A DNA stretch of 64,000 bases from assembly GCF_000725625.1 (NCBI RefSeq), contig NZ_JOHS01000027.1, positions 10,293-74,292 of the forward strand. The letters run 5' to 3'. Of the stretch, positions 52,623 through 61,083 are shown in pieces; the first letter of the stretch is position 1; every line of letters begins with the position of its first letter. The translations under genes were made by a program, and so were the position numbers. Under the pieces are notes generated by a model, which had not been told where the DNA came from, did no database searches, and saw only the letters and a program-made list of their open reading frames with translations. The DNA comes from Streptomyces sp. NRRL F-6676 (GTDB lineage: Bacteria; Actinomycetota; Actinomycetes; Streptomycetales; Streptomycetaceae).

Positions 52623-53951
52623 GTGAAGTCGTACAAGGTCGTCGTCTGGAAGCTCAGCGTCAACCGCTCGGCGAAGAAGCCGACCCACCTCGCTCGCTGG
52701 GCCGTGGACGGTCAGCCGTTCCACGAGTCGCACAAGACCAAGGCACTGGCCCACCGTTTCCGGGCCAAGCTCCTGCGCGCGGCGGACAAGGGCGAGCCGT
52801 TCGACACCGTGACCGGCCTGCCCGACTCGCTGCGCGGCGGCCAGCTGCTTTGTCGTCCCTGGACCTGGTGGTGAAGTACGTGGATGCCTGGTGAGCTGAG
52901 GCATCGGCCAAGCAGCGGGACAGCATGAAGGGCGCGTTGGCGACGGTCGTCTCCGTCCTGGTCAAACCGGGGCGAGGACGGCCCGCTTCCGAGGTGTTGC
53001 GGCGGGCGCTGCGTTCGTACGTCCTGCCGGTTCCCCGCCGGGAGCGGGAACGGCCGGAGGAGATCGCGGCGGCAGTGCGCTGGATCGAAAGGGCGTCTCT
53101 GTCCGTGGCGGAGCTGCAGGAGGTCGCTCGTGCGCATGAGGTGGTCGACACGCTGAGTCGGCGCGCGGTGATCTTCAACGCCCTCGAATACGCGGTGGAG
53201 CTGGAACATCTGCGATCCAACCCGCTGAGCCGGGTCCGGCGCAAGCGCGGCAAGAGGGCGGTGCAGGAAGTCGACAGCCGGGTGGTCGTGGATCCTCGGC
53301 AGGCACGGGAGTGGCTGACTGCGCTCACGTACGTGGGTGGCTACGACCGGGCGAGCGGCCGACGGCTGCGGGCGTTCTTCGGGTGCTGTACTACGCGGCC
53401 ATGGGGCCAGGGGAAGCGCTCGGCCTTCGCCGCTCCGACTGCACGTTCCGGCACAGGGCTGGGGCCGTATCTCCTGGCGGAGACTCGTCCCACGGCCGGT
53501 AAGGCGTGGACGGACTTCGGGGAGGCGCACGACCGGCGTGGCCTGAAGCAGCGGGCTCATGGTGAGGTGCGCATCGTGCCGATTCCGCCTCCGTTGGTCC
53601 GGCTGCTGCGTGAGCATCTGAAGGAGTTCGGACGGCCGGCTGTTCTCCAGCGAGCGGGGCAACGTGATCGCGGCCTCGTCGTACTCACGGGCGTGGAAGC
53701 AGGTTCGGGAGCTGGAGCTCGTTCCCGATCAGGTGGCCCCGGTCCTGGCCTGCTGGCCGTACGACCTCCGCCACGTGGGCGACTCCCAGCGGCTCAACTC
53801 CGGCGTGCCCGCCCTGGAGACCGCCGCTCGCGCGGGCCACTCGGTGGATGTTCTGCTGAAGATCTACGCCAAGTGCATCGACGGCCAGGAGCAGGGGATG
53901 AACGACCGGATCATGCACGGGCTCGAGGAGGAGGACGTAATGGAGCAGTGA
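52623..53951 (+). pseudogene. int: tyrosine site-specific recombinase (integrase), multiply frameshifted
   Basis: Integrase pieces appear in successive frames. From the GTG at 52623 an N-terminal SAM-like arm domain (SYKVVVWKLSVNRSAKKPTHLARW), a jump near 52,850 to LDLVVKYVDAW, then from 52,925 a long central piece (ATVVSVLVKPGRGRPASE, NPLSRVRRKRGK) ending near VGGYDRASGRRLRAFFGC, then other frames for YYAAMGPGEALGLRRSDC and GLKQRAHGEVRIVPIPP, and finally from about 53,660 the C-terminal catalytic box (PYDLRH, then ALETAARAGHSVDVLLKIYAKC). At least four frame shifts and one in-frame stop (52,892) are needed, so the enzyme is dead. It is the class found in AICEs and other elements that insert at tRNA genes. 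Confidence 0.8.
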
Positions 53952-54145
53952 AGCGGTTCGAGCGACCGTCGCATGTGAGCCCCGGAGAATCCGGGGCTTT
54001 CGTCTGCAACCCTCGTTGTCGAAGCAGTCTTACTGCTCAGCGCCCGACGCTCTGCGCACCACAGGTGCTCGAGGAAGTGGGCTCCTGTCACCGGTCTCTA
54101 ACGCTCTGTTGAAACGTCTGTGTGTCTGTGCCGTGTTCCGTCAAA

Positions 54146-54679
54146 ATGGCTGGCATGTCCGCGCTGTGGAGTTCGCTTGCCGCATCTGTTGGAGCGGTTG
54201 CCACCACTCTGATCGGCGTCTTCGCGGGGAGTGTGGTGAGTAGAAGGGCACAAGACAGACACTGGATTCGTGACCAGGTGGCGGCAACGTGCGCACGCGC
54301 GCTCCGCGAATCATCAAGTGTCCTCGTAAGCCTCAGCGAGATGGAAAGCAGTCGACCTGCCTCCATGCCGCAGGGTGTCGTACGCGCCACCACTATCGAC
54401 TGGCGACCGTGGAACGAGGCTTTGAGCATGGTGAACCTCGTTGCTGGTAAGGACATTGCGGAAGCTGTTCACGCCCTCGATGAGCAGATCTGGCGGCTCC
54501 ACACCATGGTCAAGCGTGGCTTGACCCCCGAGGAGAGCTGGCTCGATCTGCGTTCGTACGTGGTAGCAGCGCAGAACAACGTCATCACCACAGCGCGCCG
54601 CCAGCTTTCACTTACCGGAGATCCTCTCCAGCGCTTCTCTGGGCGGCCTGCTCCGGACGATCCGATCTGGAACTCGTGA
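54146..54679 (+). CDS. hypothetical protein with one N-terminal membrane segment
   Basis: 177 residues taking the ATG at 54146 (a GTG at 54122 and an ATG at 54155 are alternatives; none has a good ribosome binding site). LWSSLAASVGAVATTLIGVFAGSVV is a single membrane segment at the N terminus, followed by a soluble helical region with repeated RxA and DEQIWRLH motifs. I recognise no family. It lies between the dead integrase and the tRNA remnant, so it is probably a passenger gene of the old element. Base use is less GC-rich than upstream. Confidence 0.55.
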   Translation: MAGMSALWSSLAASVGAVATTLIGVFAGSVVSRRAQDRHWIRDQVAATCARALRESSSVLVSLSEMESSRPASMPQGVVRATTIDWRPWNEALSMVNLVAGKDIAEAVHALDEQIWRLHTMVKRGLTPEESWLDLRSYVVAAQNNVITTARRQLSLTGDPLQRFSGRPAPDDPIWNS

Positions 54680-54880
54680 TCAGAGCAACCCTCCGAACCA
54701 GAGTTGGCGCCGAGTCCAGATACACACAGGGCGATCTTGTGTCAGCGGGCCCACCTCGGTGCAAGCCACCGCCCGCCGGGACAATCGTTGACCTGCAGTG
54801 ATACCCATCGAGATCATTACGTCGTCATTACGTGATCACTGGCAGACGGCTGCTCCGGGCCGCACTCGCCTGCACCTACG

Positions 54881-54924
54881 CAAAGACTCCGTCCTCAGCG
54901 AACTCGCTGAGGACGGAGTCTTTG
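54881..54924. terminator. 20-bp perfect hairpin (bidirectional terminator-like)
   Basis: The arms 54881-54900 and 54905-54924 are perfectly complementary around a 4-base loop (AACT), with AAAG at the base giving UCUUU on one side. It is the longest perfect hairpin I see outside the cluster. A second 8-bp hairpin (54924-54945) follows directly and leads into the tRNA remnant. Confidence 0.75.
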
Positions 54925-54938
54925 GGCACCTACTACAA

Positions 54939-54985
54939 GGTGCCCCCGGCAGGATTCAAACCTGCGCACACGGCTCCGGAGGGCC
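54939..54985 (-). other. 3' half of an arginine tRNA: remnant attachment site
   Basis: On the minus strand the sequence runs from an anticodon-loop-like CTCCGGA (anticodon CCG) through a T-arm with loop GTTTGAATC to the acceptor end GGGGGCACC. No 5' half is present within 100 bp upstream, so it is not a working tRNA. Integrases of tRNA-targeting elements recombine in exactly this part of the gene, so this is probably attL or attR left by an element. The identity is from recall of arginine tRNAs. Confidence 0.55.
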
Positions 54986-55112
54986 CTTGAGGCTTCGGTA
55001 AAGACGCTGTTCACACGGACAAAACCAGTGTGTGGAGCTCACGCTGTCCACGGACGGTCCATGGTCTGGTGCTGCTAGCTGCGCCAGGCCGTGCGCTCAA
55101 CCGCGGTTCCTC
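54986..55112. other. short gap at the island edge
   Basis: Nothing supported here. Together with 54680-54880, which holds no gene either, it forms the transition from the integrase remnant to the minus-strand preQ0 operon region. Confidence 0.4.
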
Positions 55113-55328
55113 TCAGAGCAGGAACCAGCAGTTCCCGCCCGCGACACCGACGGCCGCAGCCAGGAGCATGAGGAAGGTTGGCGACACCGACAGAGAGACG
55201 GTCAGGTCGAAATGCTTGCCGACGGACACGCGAACGTGCCGGGGAGTAACAGCCTGGCGAGCCTGGGCCTGGAGACCGGCCTGACTGCTCTGGCTCGCGT
55301 TGACGGACGTGTCATGCTGGTGGTTCAT
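55113..55328 (-). CDS. small membrane protein
   Basis: 71 residues from the ATG at 55328 with GAAGGGG upstream. An N-terminal polar part (MNHQHDTSVNASQSSQAG) leads to HVRVSVGKHFDLTVSLSVSPT and one hydrophobic C-terminal segment (FLMLLAAAVGVAGGNCWFLL). No family recognised. The single C-terminal membrane segment suggests a tail-anchored or bacteriocin-like topology. It lies after the terminator of the preQ0 operon, so it is its own unit. Its link to the DNA-modification genes is unknown. Confidence 0.5.
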   Translation of the reverse strand: MNHQHDTSVNASQSSQAGLQAQARQAVTPRHVRVSVGKHFDLTVSLSVSPTFLMLLAAAVGVAGGNCWFLL

Positions 55329-55433
55329 GGGTAACCCCTTCGTGGTGGGGCGTCGCCGCTCTCGCGGCCTAGGAACCTGATGACGGTGACGCCCCTGCCC
55401 ACACCGCCTGCTTGTGCAGAAGAGGACAAAAAA

Positions 55434-55467
55434 GGGGCCCCACTCCGGTAAGCCGGAGTGGGGCCCC
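55434..55467 (-). terminator. terminator of the minus-strand preQ0 operon
   Basis: A perfect 15-bp stem (55434-55448 with 55453-55467) and a 4-base loop. On the minus strand it is followed by a run of six T (plus strand AAAAAA, 55428-55433), the classic factor-independent form. It lies 200 bp after the VUT gene stop, ending queC-queE-queD-folE2-VUT. Confidence 0.85.
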
Positions 55468-55665
55468 TCAATGCTACTGAGACGGTAGCGAGTTACCGAG
55501 AAGTAGGTCAACTCGCCGCACTTCCGTCGAAGTTGTTGCCCCTCACCTACGACTGCAGGGCCTCCGTGACGACGCAAACGCCGGGAGCACCCTTCTCCCG
55601 CAAGGTCTGAGCGAAGGCGATTGCGGTGAGGTTTCCTGCCATGCGTAGGTGACAGATTGGGACGT

Positions 55666-56181
55666 TCAGGCGATAACGCGGTGACGGCGGCGCAGGAGCG
55701 CCAGGATTACGACGGCTGCGAAGGTCATCCACGCTTTGCCGAGGATTTGTCCAGGCAGGTAACTGAAGGAGTCGAAGGCAAGGCGGAGGAACAAGAGGCT
55801 GTCAGCGAGAAGTCCGACGGCGTTCGAGGCCAGTATCGCGACCAATAGTCCTCGCTTGCGCAGGGGTTCGTAGACGACGAAGTCCATGGTTTCAGCGACG
55901 GCGAAGGCGACCGCTGATGCAGTGGCGAGGCTGGGGTCAGCGAGAAAGTAGGAGAGGACCGTGCCGATGGCTATGGCGGCGAGAATGGCGCCTCGGCCGA
56001 CCGCCTCCCTTGCAAGGTCGCGCAGGACAAGCGCCAGGCCGACGAGGTAGACGCCGGCAGGCGCCACGTAACCGAGGCCGACGGGTACTGCACCGAAATG
56101 GGCGACGGCCAAGTTGGCGGCCGGGATAGTGGCGATGTAGGCGATGAGCGTGGCGATACCAGCAGGAGCGGGAGCCTTCAC
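55666..56181 (-). CDS. VUT family queuosine/preQ0 precursor transporter
   Basis: 171 residues from a GTG at 56181. Multi-spanning membrane protein: GIATLIAYIATIPAANLAVAHF, VPVGLGYVAPAGVYLVGLALVLRDL, GAILAAIAIGTVLSYFL, ATASAVAFAVAETMDFVVYEPLR, GLLVAILASNAVGLLADSLLFLRLAF and KAWMTFAAVVILALL. The APAGVY...RD segment is diagnostic of the VUT/YhhQ family, which imports preQ0 or preQ1. It follows folE2 after a 283-bp gap on the same strand, so it is probably the last gene of the preQ0 operon, although the gap could hold its own promoter. It would scavenge 7-deazaguanine in addition to local synthesis. Confidence 0.82.
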   Translation of the reverse strand: MKAPAPAGIATLIAYIATIPAANLAVAHFGAVPVGLGYVAPAGVYLVGLALVLRDLAREAVGRGAILAAIAIGTVLSYFLADPSLATASAVAFAVAETMDFVVYEPLRKRGLLVAILASNAVGLLADSLLFLRLAFDSFSYLPGQILGKAWMTFAAVVILALLRRRHRVIA

Positions 56182-56464
56182 GATCTACTTTCTGTCTCGG
56201 TGGCGGGGTGCTGCGCTCGGCTCCAGCGGCGAACGGGCGGTGGGACGAACGTGCAGACAGTACAGCGCACGGCACTGACACTTTTAAGACGTCGATCAGT
56301 GCTGTGGGGCTGGGGTAAGTGCCTGGTTCCGGGAGTGTGCAAGCCGCACGGGGCAGTCGGCGATACCGCGCTGAGGGAGTCGAGCAGGTCACTCGATGGC
56401 GGGCACGGCGGACAGCGTCGCGGGTGGTGGCCCGCTGTACGGGTTGCGGGGCACGTGCGTGGGT
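56182..56464. other. folE2-VUT gap
   Basis: 283 bp without a supported gene, less GC-rich than average. On the minus strand TTAAAA, 17 bp, then TGTACT is a weak possible promoter for the VUT gene. I do not see a riboswitch fold I can name (a preQ1 aptamer was looked for and not found). Confidence 0.35.
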
Positions 56465-57238
56465 TCAGCCAATGAAACTCAGGCTGGCAATGGCGTCGTG
56501 GCTATGAATACTTTCCAGATTCTTCGCCCGGATCGCATGCTTTAGACTCTTTTCGCGGCATGCGAGGCTTACGTCGCGGATGATGTCTTCGACAAAAACG
56601 GGATGGTCGTAAGCCTGCATAGTGACTACGCGTTCGTCGGGCCGCTTGATGAGAGGCAGGACGGGGGCAGAACCGGCGCTGCGCAGCAGATCGACGATTT
56701 CGTGGATCGCCAAGGGGTAGGGCGCGTCGGCGGTCCCAGTGACCGTGAGGGTGACTTCGCTGCGTTGGTTGTGGGCCCCGTAGTCGGAGATGGCCTTCGA
56801 GCACGGGCACAGACTGGTGACGTCGGTGGTCACTGTGGTCGCGACGGTGCAAGTGTCGGCGGTGATGCGGCCGGTGATGGTGACGTCGTGGGTTTGCCAC
56901 GACTGCCGCTGGCTTGCGGGTGCGGTCACGGCCGTGGCGACGGGCAGGGACAGTGCGATGGCCAAGGTGGGGGCTTCGAGCAGAGTGAGCCCTCGTTTGA
57001 GGGCGATGGGCAATTCGTGCGGGGCGAGGGTGGCCACCTCCTCGTGCACTAGGGCGATCATGCGGCTCATGTGGGTGCCGCGCCGGTCGGCCTGCAGGCC
57101 GACGGTGACGCTGATGTCGGCGATACCGTGTTGGCGCGTATGGCCGTCATCGAACGTGACGGGATAACGCAGGCCACTGATCCCTACTTCGTCGATGGCT
57201 ACGCCGCGGTGGTCGACCTCGTTTTGGATGTCGTGCAT
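56465..57238 (-). CDS. folE2: GTP cyclohydrolase FolE2 (GCYH-IB)
   Basis: 257 residues. The start is taken as the ATG at 57238 because GAGGTG lies nine bases upstream; a GTG at 57250 that overlaps the queD stop is the alternative. Type IB signature: zinc/catalytic cysteines near residues 144 and 146 (SLCPCSKAISDYGAHNQRSEV), plus GTHMSRMIALV near 55 and ERVVTMQAYDHPVFVEDIIRDV near the end. It opens GTP to dihydroneopterin triphosphate, the first step of preQ0 synthesis. Using FolE2 rather than FolE means it needs no strict zinc. Co-transcribed with queD, queE, queC. Confidence 0.92.
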   Translation of the reverse strand: MHDIQNEVDHRGVAIDEVGISGLRYPVTFDDGHTRQHGIADISVTVGLQADRRGTHMSRMIALVHEEVATLAPHELPIALKRGLTLLEAPTLAIALSLPVATAVTAPASQRQSWQTHDVTITGRITADTCTVATTVTTDVTSLCPCSKAISDYGAHNQRSEVTLTVTGTADAPYPLAIHEIVDLLRSAGSAPVLPLIKRPDERVVTMQAYDHPVFVEDIIRDVSLACREKSLKHAIRAKNLESIHSHDAIASLSFIG

Positions 57239-57242
57239 CCTG

Positions 57243-57599
57243 CTACTCACCTCGGTAGGTGCAACCGGAGGTGCAGGTCTCGCGCACGGTGATTGCCGAC
57301 AGAGCAGGGAGTTCTGCGGTCAACCGGTCCCAAATCCAGCGGGCCAGGTTCTCGCTGGTGGGGTTTTCCAGACCATCGATGTCGTTCAGGTAGTAGTGGT
57401 CGAGTTGTGCATCAATCGGCTTAAAAGCCTGCTTGATGTCGCCGAAGTCCATCACCCAGCCAGCCTCCGGATCGACGGGTGCCTCCACGTGCACGGTGAC
57501 CTTGTAGGAGTGGCCGTGGAGGCGGGCGCACTTGTGGCCCTCGGGCACGCGCGGCAGACGGTGGGCTGCTTCGAAGGTGAACTCGCGAAAGATTTCCAT
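57243..57599 (-). CDS. queD: 6-carboxy-5,6,7,8-tetrahydropterin synthase QueD
   Basis: 118 residues. The family pattern C-x3-HGH is exact: C24 then H28 and H30 ([10 protein letters not shown]), with the third zinc His H13 (FEAAHRLP). The C-terminal half has [15 protein letters not shown] and [14 protein letters not shown]. It converts dihydroneopterin triphosphate to 6-carboxytetrahydropterin, step two of preQ0 synthesis. Its ATG shares one base with the queE stop. Confidence 0.94.
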   Translation of the reverse strand: MEIFREFTFEAAHRLPRVPEGHKCARLHGHSYKVTVHVEAPVDPEAGWVMDFGDIKQAFKPIDAQLDHYYLNDIDGLENPTSENLARWIWDRLTAELPALSAITVRETCTSGCTYRGE

Positions 57600-58234
57600 T
57601 ACTGAATTCCCAGATACTTGTGCGTTTGGAGAGAGAGTGTCCAGCGCGGGTTCTTCATGCAGTACTCGACAGCGGCGCGGGTGTGGTCCTCACGATGGGC
57701 GTCATCCAGCGGTTGCAGTCGGAAGTGCTGGAAGTCGAGCCCCTCGAACTGAGCCGGGTCGCCGCCAGCCTGGGGGTAGACCAGTTTCAGTTCATCCCCG
57801 CTGGTCAGGACCAGGTCAGAGCCGATCTTGGGGCTGACGCACAGCCAGTCGATGCCGTGGGGGGCCAGTCGGGTGCCATTGGTTTCCACTGCTACTTCGA
57901 AGCCACGGCCGTGCAGGGCGGCGATGGCACCCTCGTCCAACTGCAGCAGGGGTTCGCCGCCGGTACACACCACGAACCGGTGGGCACGGTCGGTGCTGGG
58001 CCAAGCGGCCTCGACGGCATCGGTGAGATTTTCCGCAGTGCGGAACCGGCCACCTCCTTCTCCGTCGGTGCCGACGAAGTCGGTGTCGCAGAACTGGCAG
58101 ATGGCGCGGGAGCGGTCTACCTCCCGGCCGGTCCACAGGTTGCAGCGGGAAAAGCGGCAGAAGACCGCCGGGCGCCCTGCGTGGCTGCCTTCTCCCTGCA
58201 GGGTGTAGAAGATCTCTTTGATCAGATAGGTCAT
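57599..58234 (-). CDS. queE: 7-carboxy-7-deazaguanine synthase QueE
   Basis: 211 residues. Radical-SAM enzyme with a cluster motif C-x14-C-x2-C ([10 protein letters not shown] ... AICQFCDTD) rather than the common C-x3-C-x2-C, a known QueE variant. CTGGEPLLQ and VETNGT are conserved core motifs. It makes CDG from 6-carboxytetrahydropterin, step three. It ends one base into the queD start and lies 2 bp after queC. Confidence 0.94.
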   Translation of the reverse strand: MTYLIKEIFYTLQGEGSHAGRPAVFCRFSRCNLWTGREVDRSRAICQFCDTDFVGTDGEGGGRFRTAENLTDAVEAAWPSTDRAHRFVVCTGGEPLLQLDEGAIAALHGRGFEVAVETNGTRLAPHGIDWLCVSPKIGSDLVLTSGDELKLVYPQAGGDPAQFEGLDFQHFRLQPLDDAHREDHTRAAVEYCMKNPRWTLSLQTHKYLGIQ

Positions 58235-58236
58235 GT

Positions 58237-58932
58237 TCAGGCGCTCTGGTACCGGACAGGGTCGGTGACGCCGGCTTCAGCGAAGCCCTTCAGGCGCAGC
58301 AGGCACGTGTCGCACTTGCCACATGCCTGGCCCTGGTCATCGGGGTCGTAGCAGGAGGAGGTGAGGGAGTAGTCCACGCCCAGGCGGAGGCCCTCGCGCA
58401 CGATGTCGGCCTTCGACAGGGCGATCAGGGGGGAATGCAGCGTCATCCGGGAGGTGCCCTCCACGCCCGCCCGGGTCGCCAGGTTCGCCATGGTGGCAAA
58501 GGCGTCCATGTACTCGGGGCGGCAGTCGGGGTAGCCGCTGTAGTCCACGGCGGTGACTCCGGTAAAGATGTCGCTGGCACCGACGGTCTCGGCGAAAGCC
58601 AGTGCGAACGACAGGAAGATCGTGTTGCGGGCCGGCACGTAGGTGATCGGCACTCCGTCCTCCTCGACGTCATCCAACGACTCGTGCTTGGGAACCTCGA
58701 TGTCGGCGGTCAGAGCAGAGCCACCGAAGACCCGCAGATCGATGTCGGCGATGACGTGCCGGGCCACCCCCTGAGCCTCGGCCACACGCTTGGCGGCCTC
58801 CAACTCAATGCTGTGACGCTGGCCGTAGCGGAAGCTGAGCGCATAGGGAGCGAACCCCTGGTCCTTGGCAATGGCCAGCACCGTGGTCGAGTCCAGGCCG
58901 CCGCTCAGCAACACGATCGCGGGACGGTCCAT
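58237..58932 (-). CDS. queC: 7-cyano-7-deazaguanine synthase QueC
   Basis: 231 residues from the ATG at 58932 (AAGGGAG upstream). PP-loop ATP motif [13 protein letters not shown] near the N terminus; four C-terminal zinc cysteines in [22 protein letters not shown]. It converts CDG to preQ0 with ATP and ammonia, the last step. First gene of the minus-strand operon and divergent from the DNA-modification operon, so both can be controlled from the 124-bp gap. Confidence 0.94.
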   Translation of the reverse strand: MDRPAIVLLSGGLDSTTVLAIAKDQGFAPYALSFRYGQRHSIELEAAKRVAEAQGVARHVIADIDLRVFGGSALTADIEVPKHESLDDVEEDGVPITYVPARNTIFLSFALAFAETVGASDIFTGVTAVDYSGYPDCRPEYMDAFATMANLATRAGVEGTSRMTLHSPLIALSKADIVREGLRLGVDYSLTSSCYDPDDQGQACGKCDTCLLRLKGFAEAGVTDPVRYQSA

Positions 58933-59056
58933 GCTGTCACTCCCTTATCTGAAGTCCAGTTGCCTCACCCGAGGCAGAGGCAGCCTACCGCCTTAACTAG
59001 CGGCTACAGTAACCACAACAGCAAACGAGTTACCGATACCCAGGGGTCGAGCCGCA
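58933..59056. promoter_or_regulatory. divergent promoter region between the preQ0 and DNA-modification operons
   Basis: 124 bp between two start codons facing apart. On the minus strand a -10-like TAGGCT and a TTGTGG/TAAGGC pair (17 bp) are possible; on the plus strand TACAGT is a possible -10. None stands out. The direct repeat AACGAGTT(A/G)CC occurs just before and just after the plus-strand start. Confidence 0.35.
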
Positions 59057-59950
59057 GTGAACGAGTTGCCCATCGTGGTCACGTGCACGGACCGGAAGGC
59101 GTCTCCTCCCGCAGCAGACCTGCAGGCCCGCACTCTGACCGCCGCCGACCTGCCCCAACGGGCCGAGGAGTGGGCACACCGTCTGCGCACCACATCGAGC
59201 CCGCACACGACGCTGGAGGACCTGTACCGGGGAGACCAGTGGAAACGTGCCCTCGCGCTCACCCACGCTGCATCCCAGGCAGGCTTTACTCCCCGCCTGT
59301 ATGCAGCCTCAGCCGGCCTGGGCCTGCGTCCAGTCTCCAGCCCCGCCCCCGCCTACGCCGCGACTTTCCTGCCCCGGCACGCAGATTCCGTGGCTTCCTC
59401 CAGCGCCCAGACCTCCCAGTGGTGGGATCTTCTGCAACGCTTGGACGACACCCACAACCTGCCCCAGCTCGCCGGCACCGCAGGACGCGCACTCGTCGTG
59501 CTGTCGGCGCCCTATGCCCAGGCCATGCACCACGACCTGCTGGCCCTCGCTGATACCGCCGCCGACGTCGTCCTGATCGGTGGCGCCACCGACATCGAGG
59601 GCATACGGCGCGTGCCCGCCAACGCTGGCCTGCGCCACGCCCTGGGCGGCACCCTGACCAGCCTCAACGTGCGCATGGCTGCTTCCTGGCTCGAGCACTG
59701 CACACCCGGACGTCTCACCGACCCCGCCGCCCAGTTGCGCTGGGACGACTGGGCCGCGCAGACTGCCCGGCCCGAGCGCTACGACCGCACACCGGTTGCG
59801 GACGAGACCGTCATCGCCTTCATCGAAAAGGCGAAGAGTACCTATCCCGACGCCTCCCGCACCCGCCTGCTGCGCCTGTTTCGAGACAAGGGGATGGCCT
59901 GCGAACAAAAGCGCTTCGCAGGCCTGTACGAATCAACGATTGGCCGCTGA
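59057..59950 (+). CDS. unknown protein at the head of the DNA-modification operon
   Basis: 297 residues from a GTG at 59057. It opens with PIVVTCTDRKASPPAADLQ, resembling the VxCxxxK opening of YaaA/DUF6884-type and archaeosine-synthase accessory domains, then has KRALALTHAASQAGFTPRLYAASAGLGLRPV and a central ALVVLSAPYAQAMHHDLLALADTAADVVLIGGATD segment. The C terminus (FIEKAKSTYPDASRTRLLRLFRDKGMACEQKRFAGLYE) looks like a small DNA-binding helical tail. I do not recognise the family with confidence. It shares one base with the next gene (TGATG), so it is an integral member of the operon and a candidate for a step that modifies, recognises or regulates 7-deazaguanine DNA. Confidence 0.65.
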   Translation: MNELPIVVTCTDRKASPPAADLQARTLTAADLPQRAEEWAHRLRTTSSPHTTLEDLYRGDQWKRALALTHAASQAGFTPRLYAASAGLGLRPVSSPAPAYAATFLPRHADSVASSSAQTSQWWDLLQRLDDTHNLPQLAGTAGRALVVLSAPYAQAMHHDLLALADTAADVVLIGGATDIEGIRRVPANAGLRHALGGTLTSLNVRMAASWLEHCTPGRLTDPAAQLRWDDWAAQTARPERYDRTPVADETVIAFIEKAKSTYPDASRTRLLRLFRDKGMACEQKRFAGLYESTIGR

Positions 59951-61083
59951 TGACTCCCACCGTGCTGAAACGCCGAGCCCTGCGGATCGAGCAGCATCCT
60001 ACGATCCCGCTGTACGTGTTCACGTTGGCGGCAGAAGAGGTCCATCAGGTCGCCGATGTCGCCCGGATCTCCCGTGACGAGGCCGGTAAGCTTATCGGCT
60101 ACCAGCGCCCCGAGAAGAAGCAGCACGTACGGCAGATCTTGGAATACCTCGACAGCGACGAGGTTCTCTTCCCCAACGGCCTGATCATGGCCCTGCCCGC
60201 CAGTGTGCGCTTCAAATCGAGCCCCGGCCCCAGCAGCAGTGACGGCCTGTGCACTTCCGGCACGTTGGAGATCACACTGCCTGATTCTCCCGACGCTCCC
60301 CGGCCTGCCTGGATTGTCGACGGCCAGCAGCGCAGCCTCGCTCTGACCCGCACCCGCAACACCCGCCTGGCCGTCACTATCGCCGGCTTCGTTGCCGAAG
60401 ATCTCGAAACCCAGCGGGACCAGTTCCTGCGAGTGAACACGGTCTCGCCCCTGCCGACCAACCTGGTCACCGAACTCCTCCCCGAGGTCGGCACCGCTTT
60501 GCCCACCAAACTCTCCGCCCGCAAACTCCCCGCCGTCCTGGTCGAAGCCCTTAACCACGACAAAGACTCACCGTTTTGCGGACTGGTGCGCCGTCCCTCC
60601 ACCACCGCCGAGCAAAGAGCGGACGCTGTCGTCACCGACAACAGTCTCACCACGGCTATTCAGGAGGCCCTCAACTCCCCGTCGGGAGCCTTCTTCCCCT
60701 ATAAAAACCTTTCCAATAACACCGTGGACACCGCTACCATCCGCCAGATCCTCATCACCTACTGGACTGCGGTACGTGACACCTTCCCTGACGCCTGGGG
60801 CCTGCCGCCCACCCGAAGTCGCCTCATGCACGGCGTCGGCATCCGCTCCATGGGTCGCCTGATGGACCGCGTGATGATGGCCATAGACCCCGCCTCCCCC
60901 CACGCACTGCAGCAGGCACGCGACGAACTCGCCCTGATTGCTCCGCACTGCTACTGGACCAAGGGGCGCTGGCCCGACCTGAACATCCCCTGGAATGAAC
61001 TCCAGAACAATCCGCGTCACATCAGCACTCTGTCGAACTACCTCCTCCGTATCTATGTGCAGGAAAAGGCAAAATCCGCGTGA
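59950..61083 (+). CDS. DGQHR-domain protein (DndB/DpdB-like), first copy
   Basis: 377 residues. YQRPEKKQHVRQILEYL near 51 and the diagnostic DGQQR at 124-128 (IVDGQQRSLAL), then LRVNTVSPLPTNLVTELLPE and LMHGVGIRSMGRLMDRV. The family includes DndB of phosphorothioation and DpdB of 7-deazaguanine DNA modification; DpdB is described as needed with DpdA to place preQ0 in DNA. The GTG of the next gene overlaps its stop by 4 bp. It is paralogous to the last gene of the operon. Confidence 0.82.
   Translation: MTPTVLKRRALRIEQHPTIPLYVFTLAAEEVHQVADVARISRDEAGKLIGYQRPEKKQHVRQILEYLDSDEVLFPNGLIMALPASVRFKSSPGPSSSDGLCTSGTLEITLPDSPDAPRPAWIVDGQQRSLALTRTRNTRLAVTIAGFVAEDLETQRDQFLRVNTVSPLPTNLVTELLPEVGTALPTKLSARKLPAVLVEALNHDKDSPFCGLVRRPSTTAEQRADAVVTDNSLTTAIQEALNSPSGAFFPYKNLSNNTVDTATIRQILITYWTAVRDTFPDAWGLPPTRSRLMHGVGIRSMGRLMDRVMMAIDPASPHALQQARDELALIAPHCYWTKGRWPDLNIPWNELQNNPRHISTLSNYLLRIYVQEKAKSA

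Noticed and set aside
55547..55642. A 31-codon minus-strand frame after the VUT gene
   Set aside because: Too short, no family resemblance and no clear ribosome binding site; it may be the relic of a gene end but I cannot support it.
56182..56464. A preQ1 riboswitch before the VUT transporter
   Set aside because: No short H-type pseudoknot pattern with an A-rich tail was found near the start codon; the region may hold an ordinary promoter instead.
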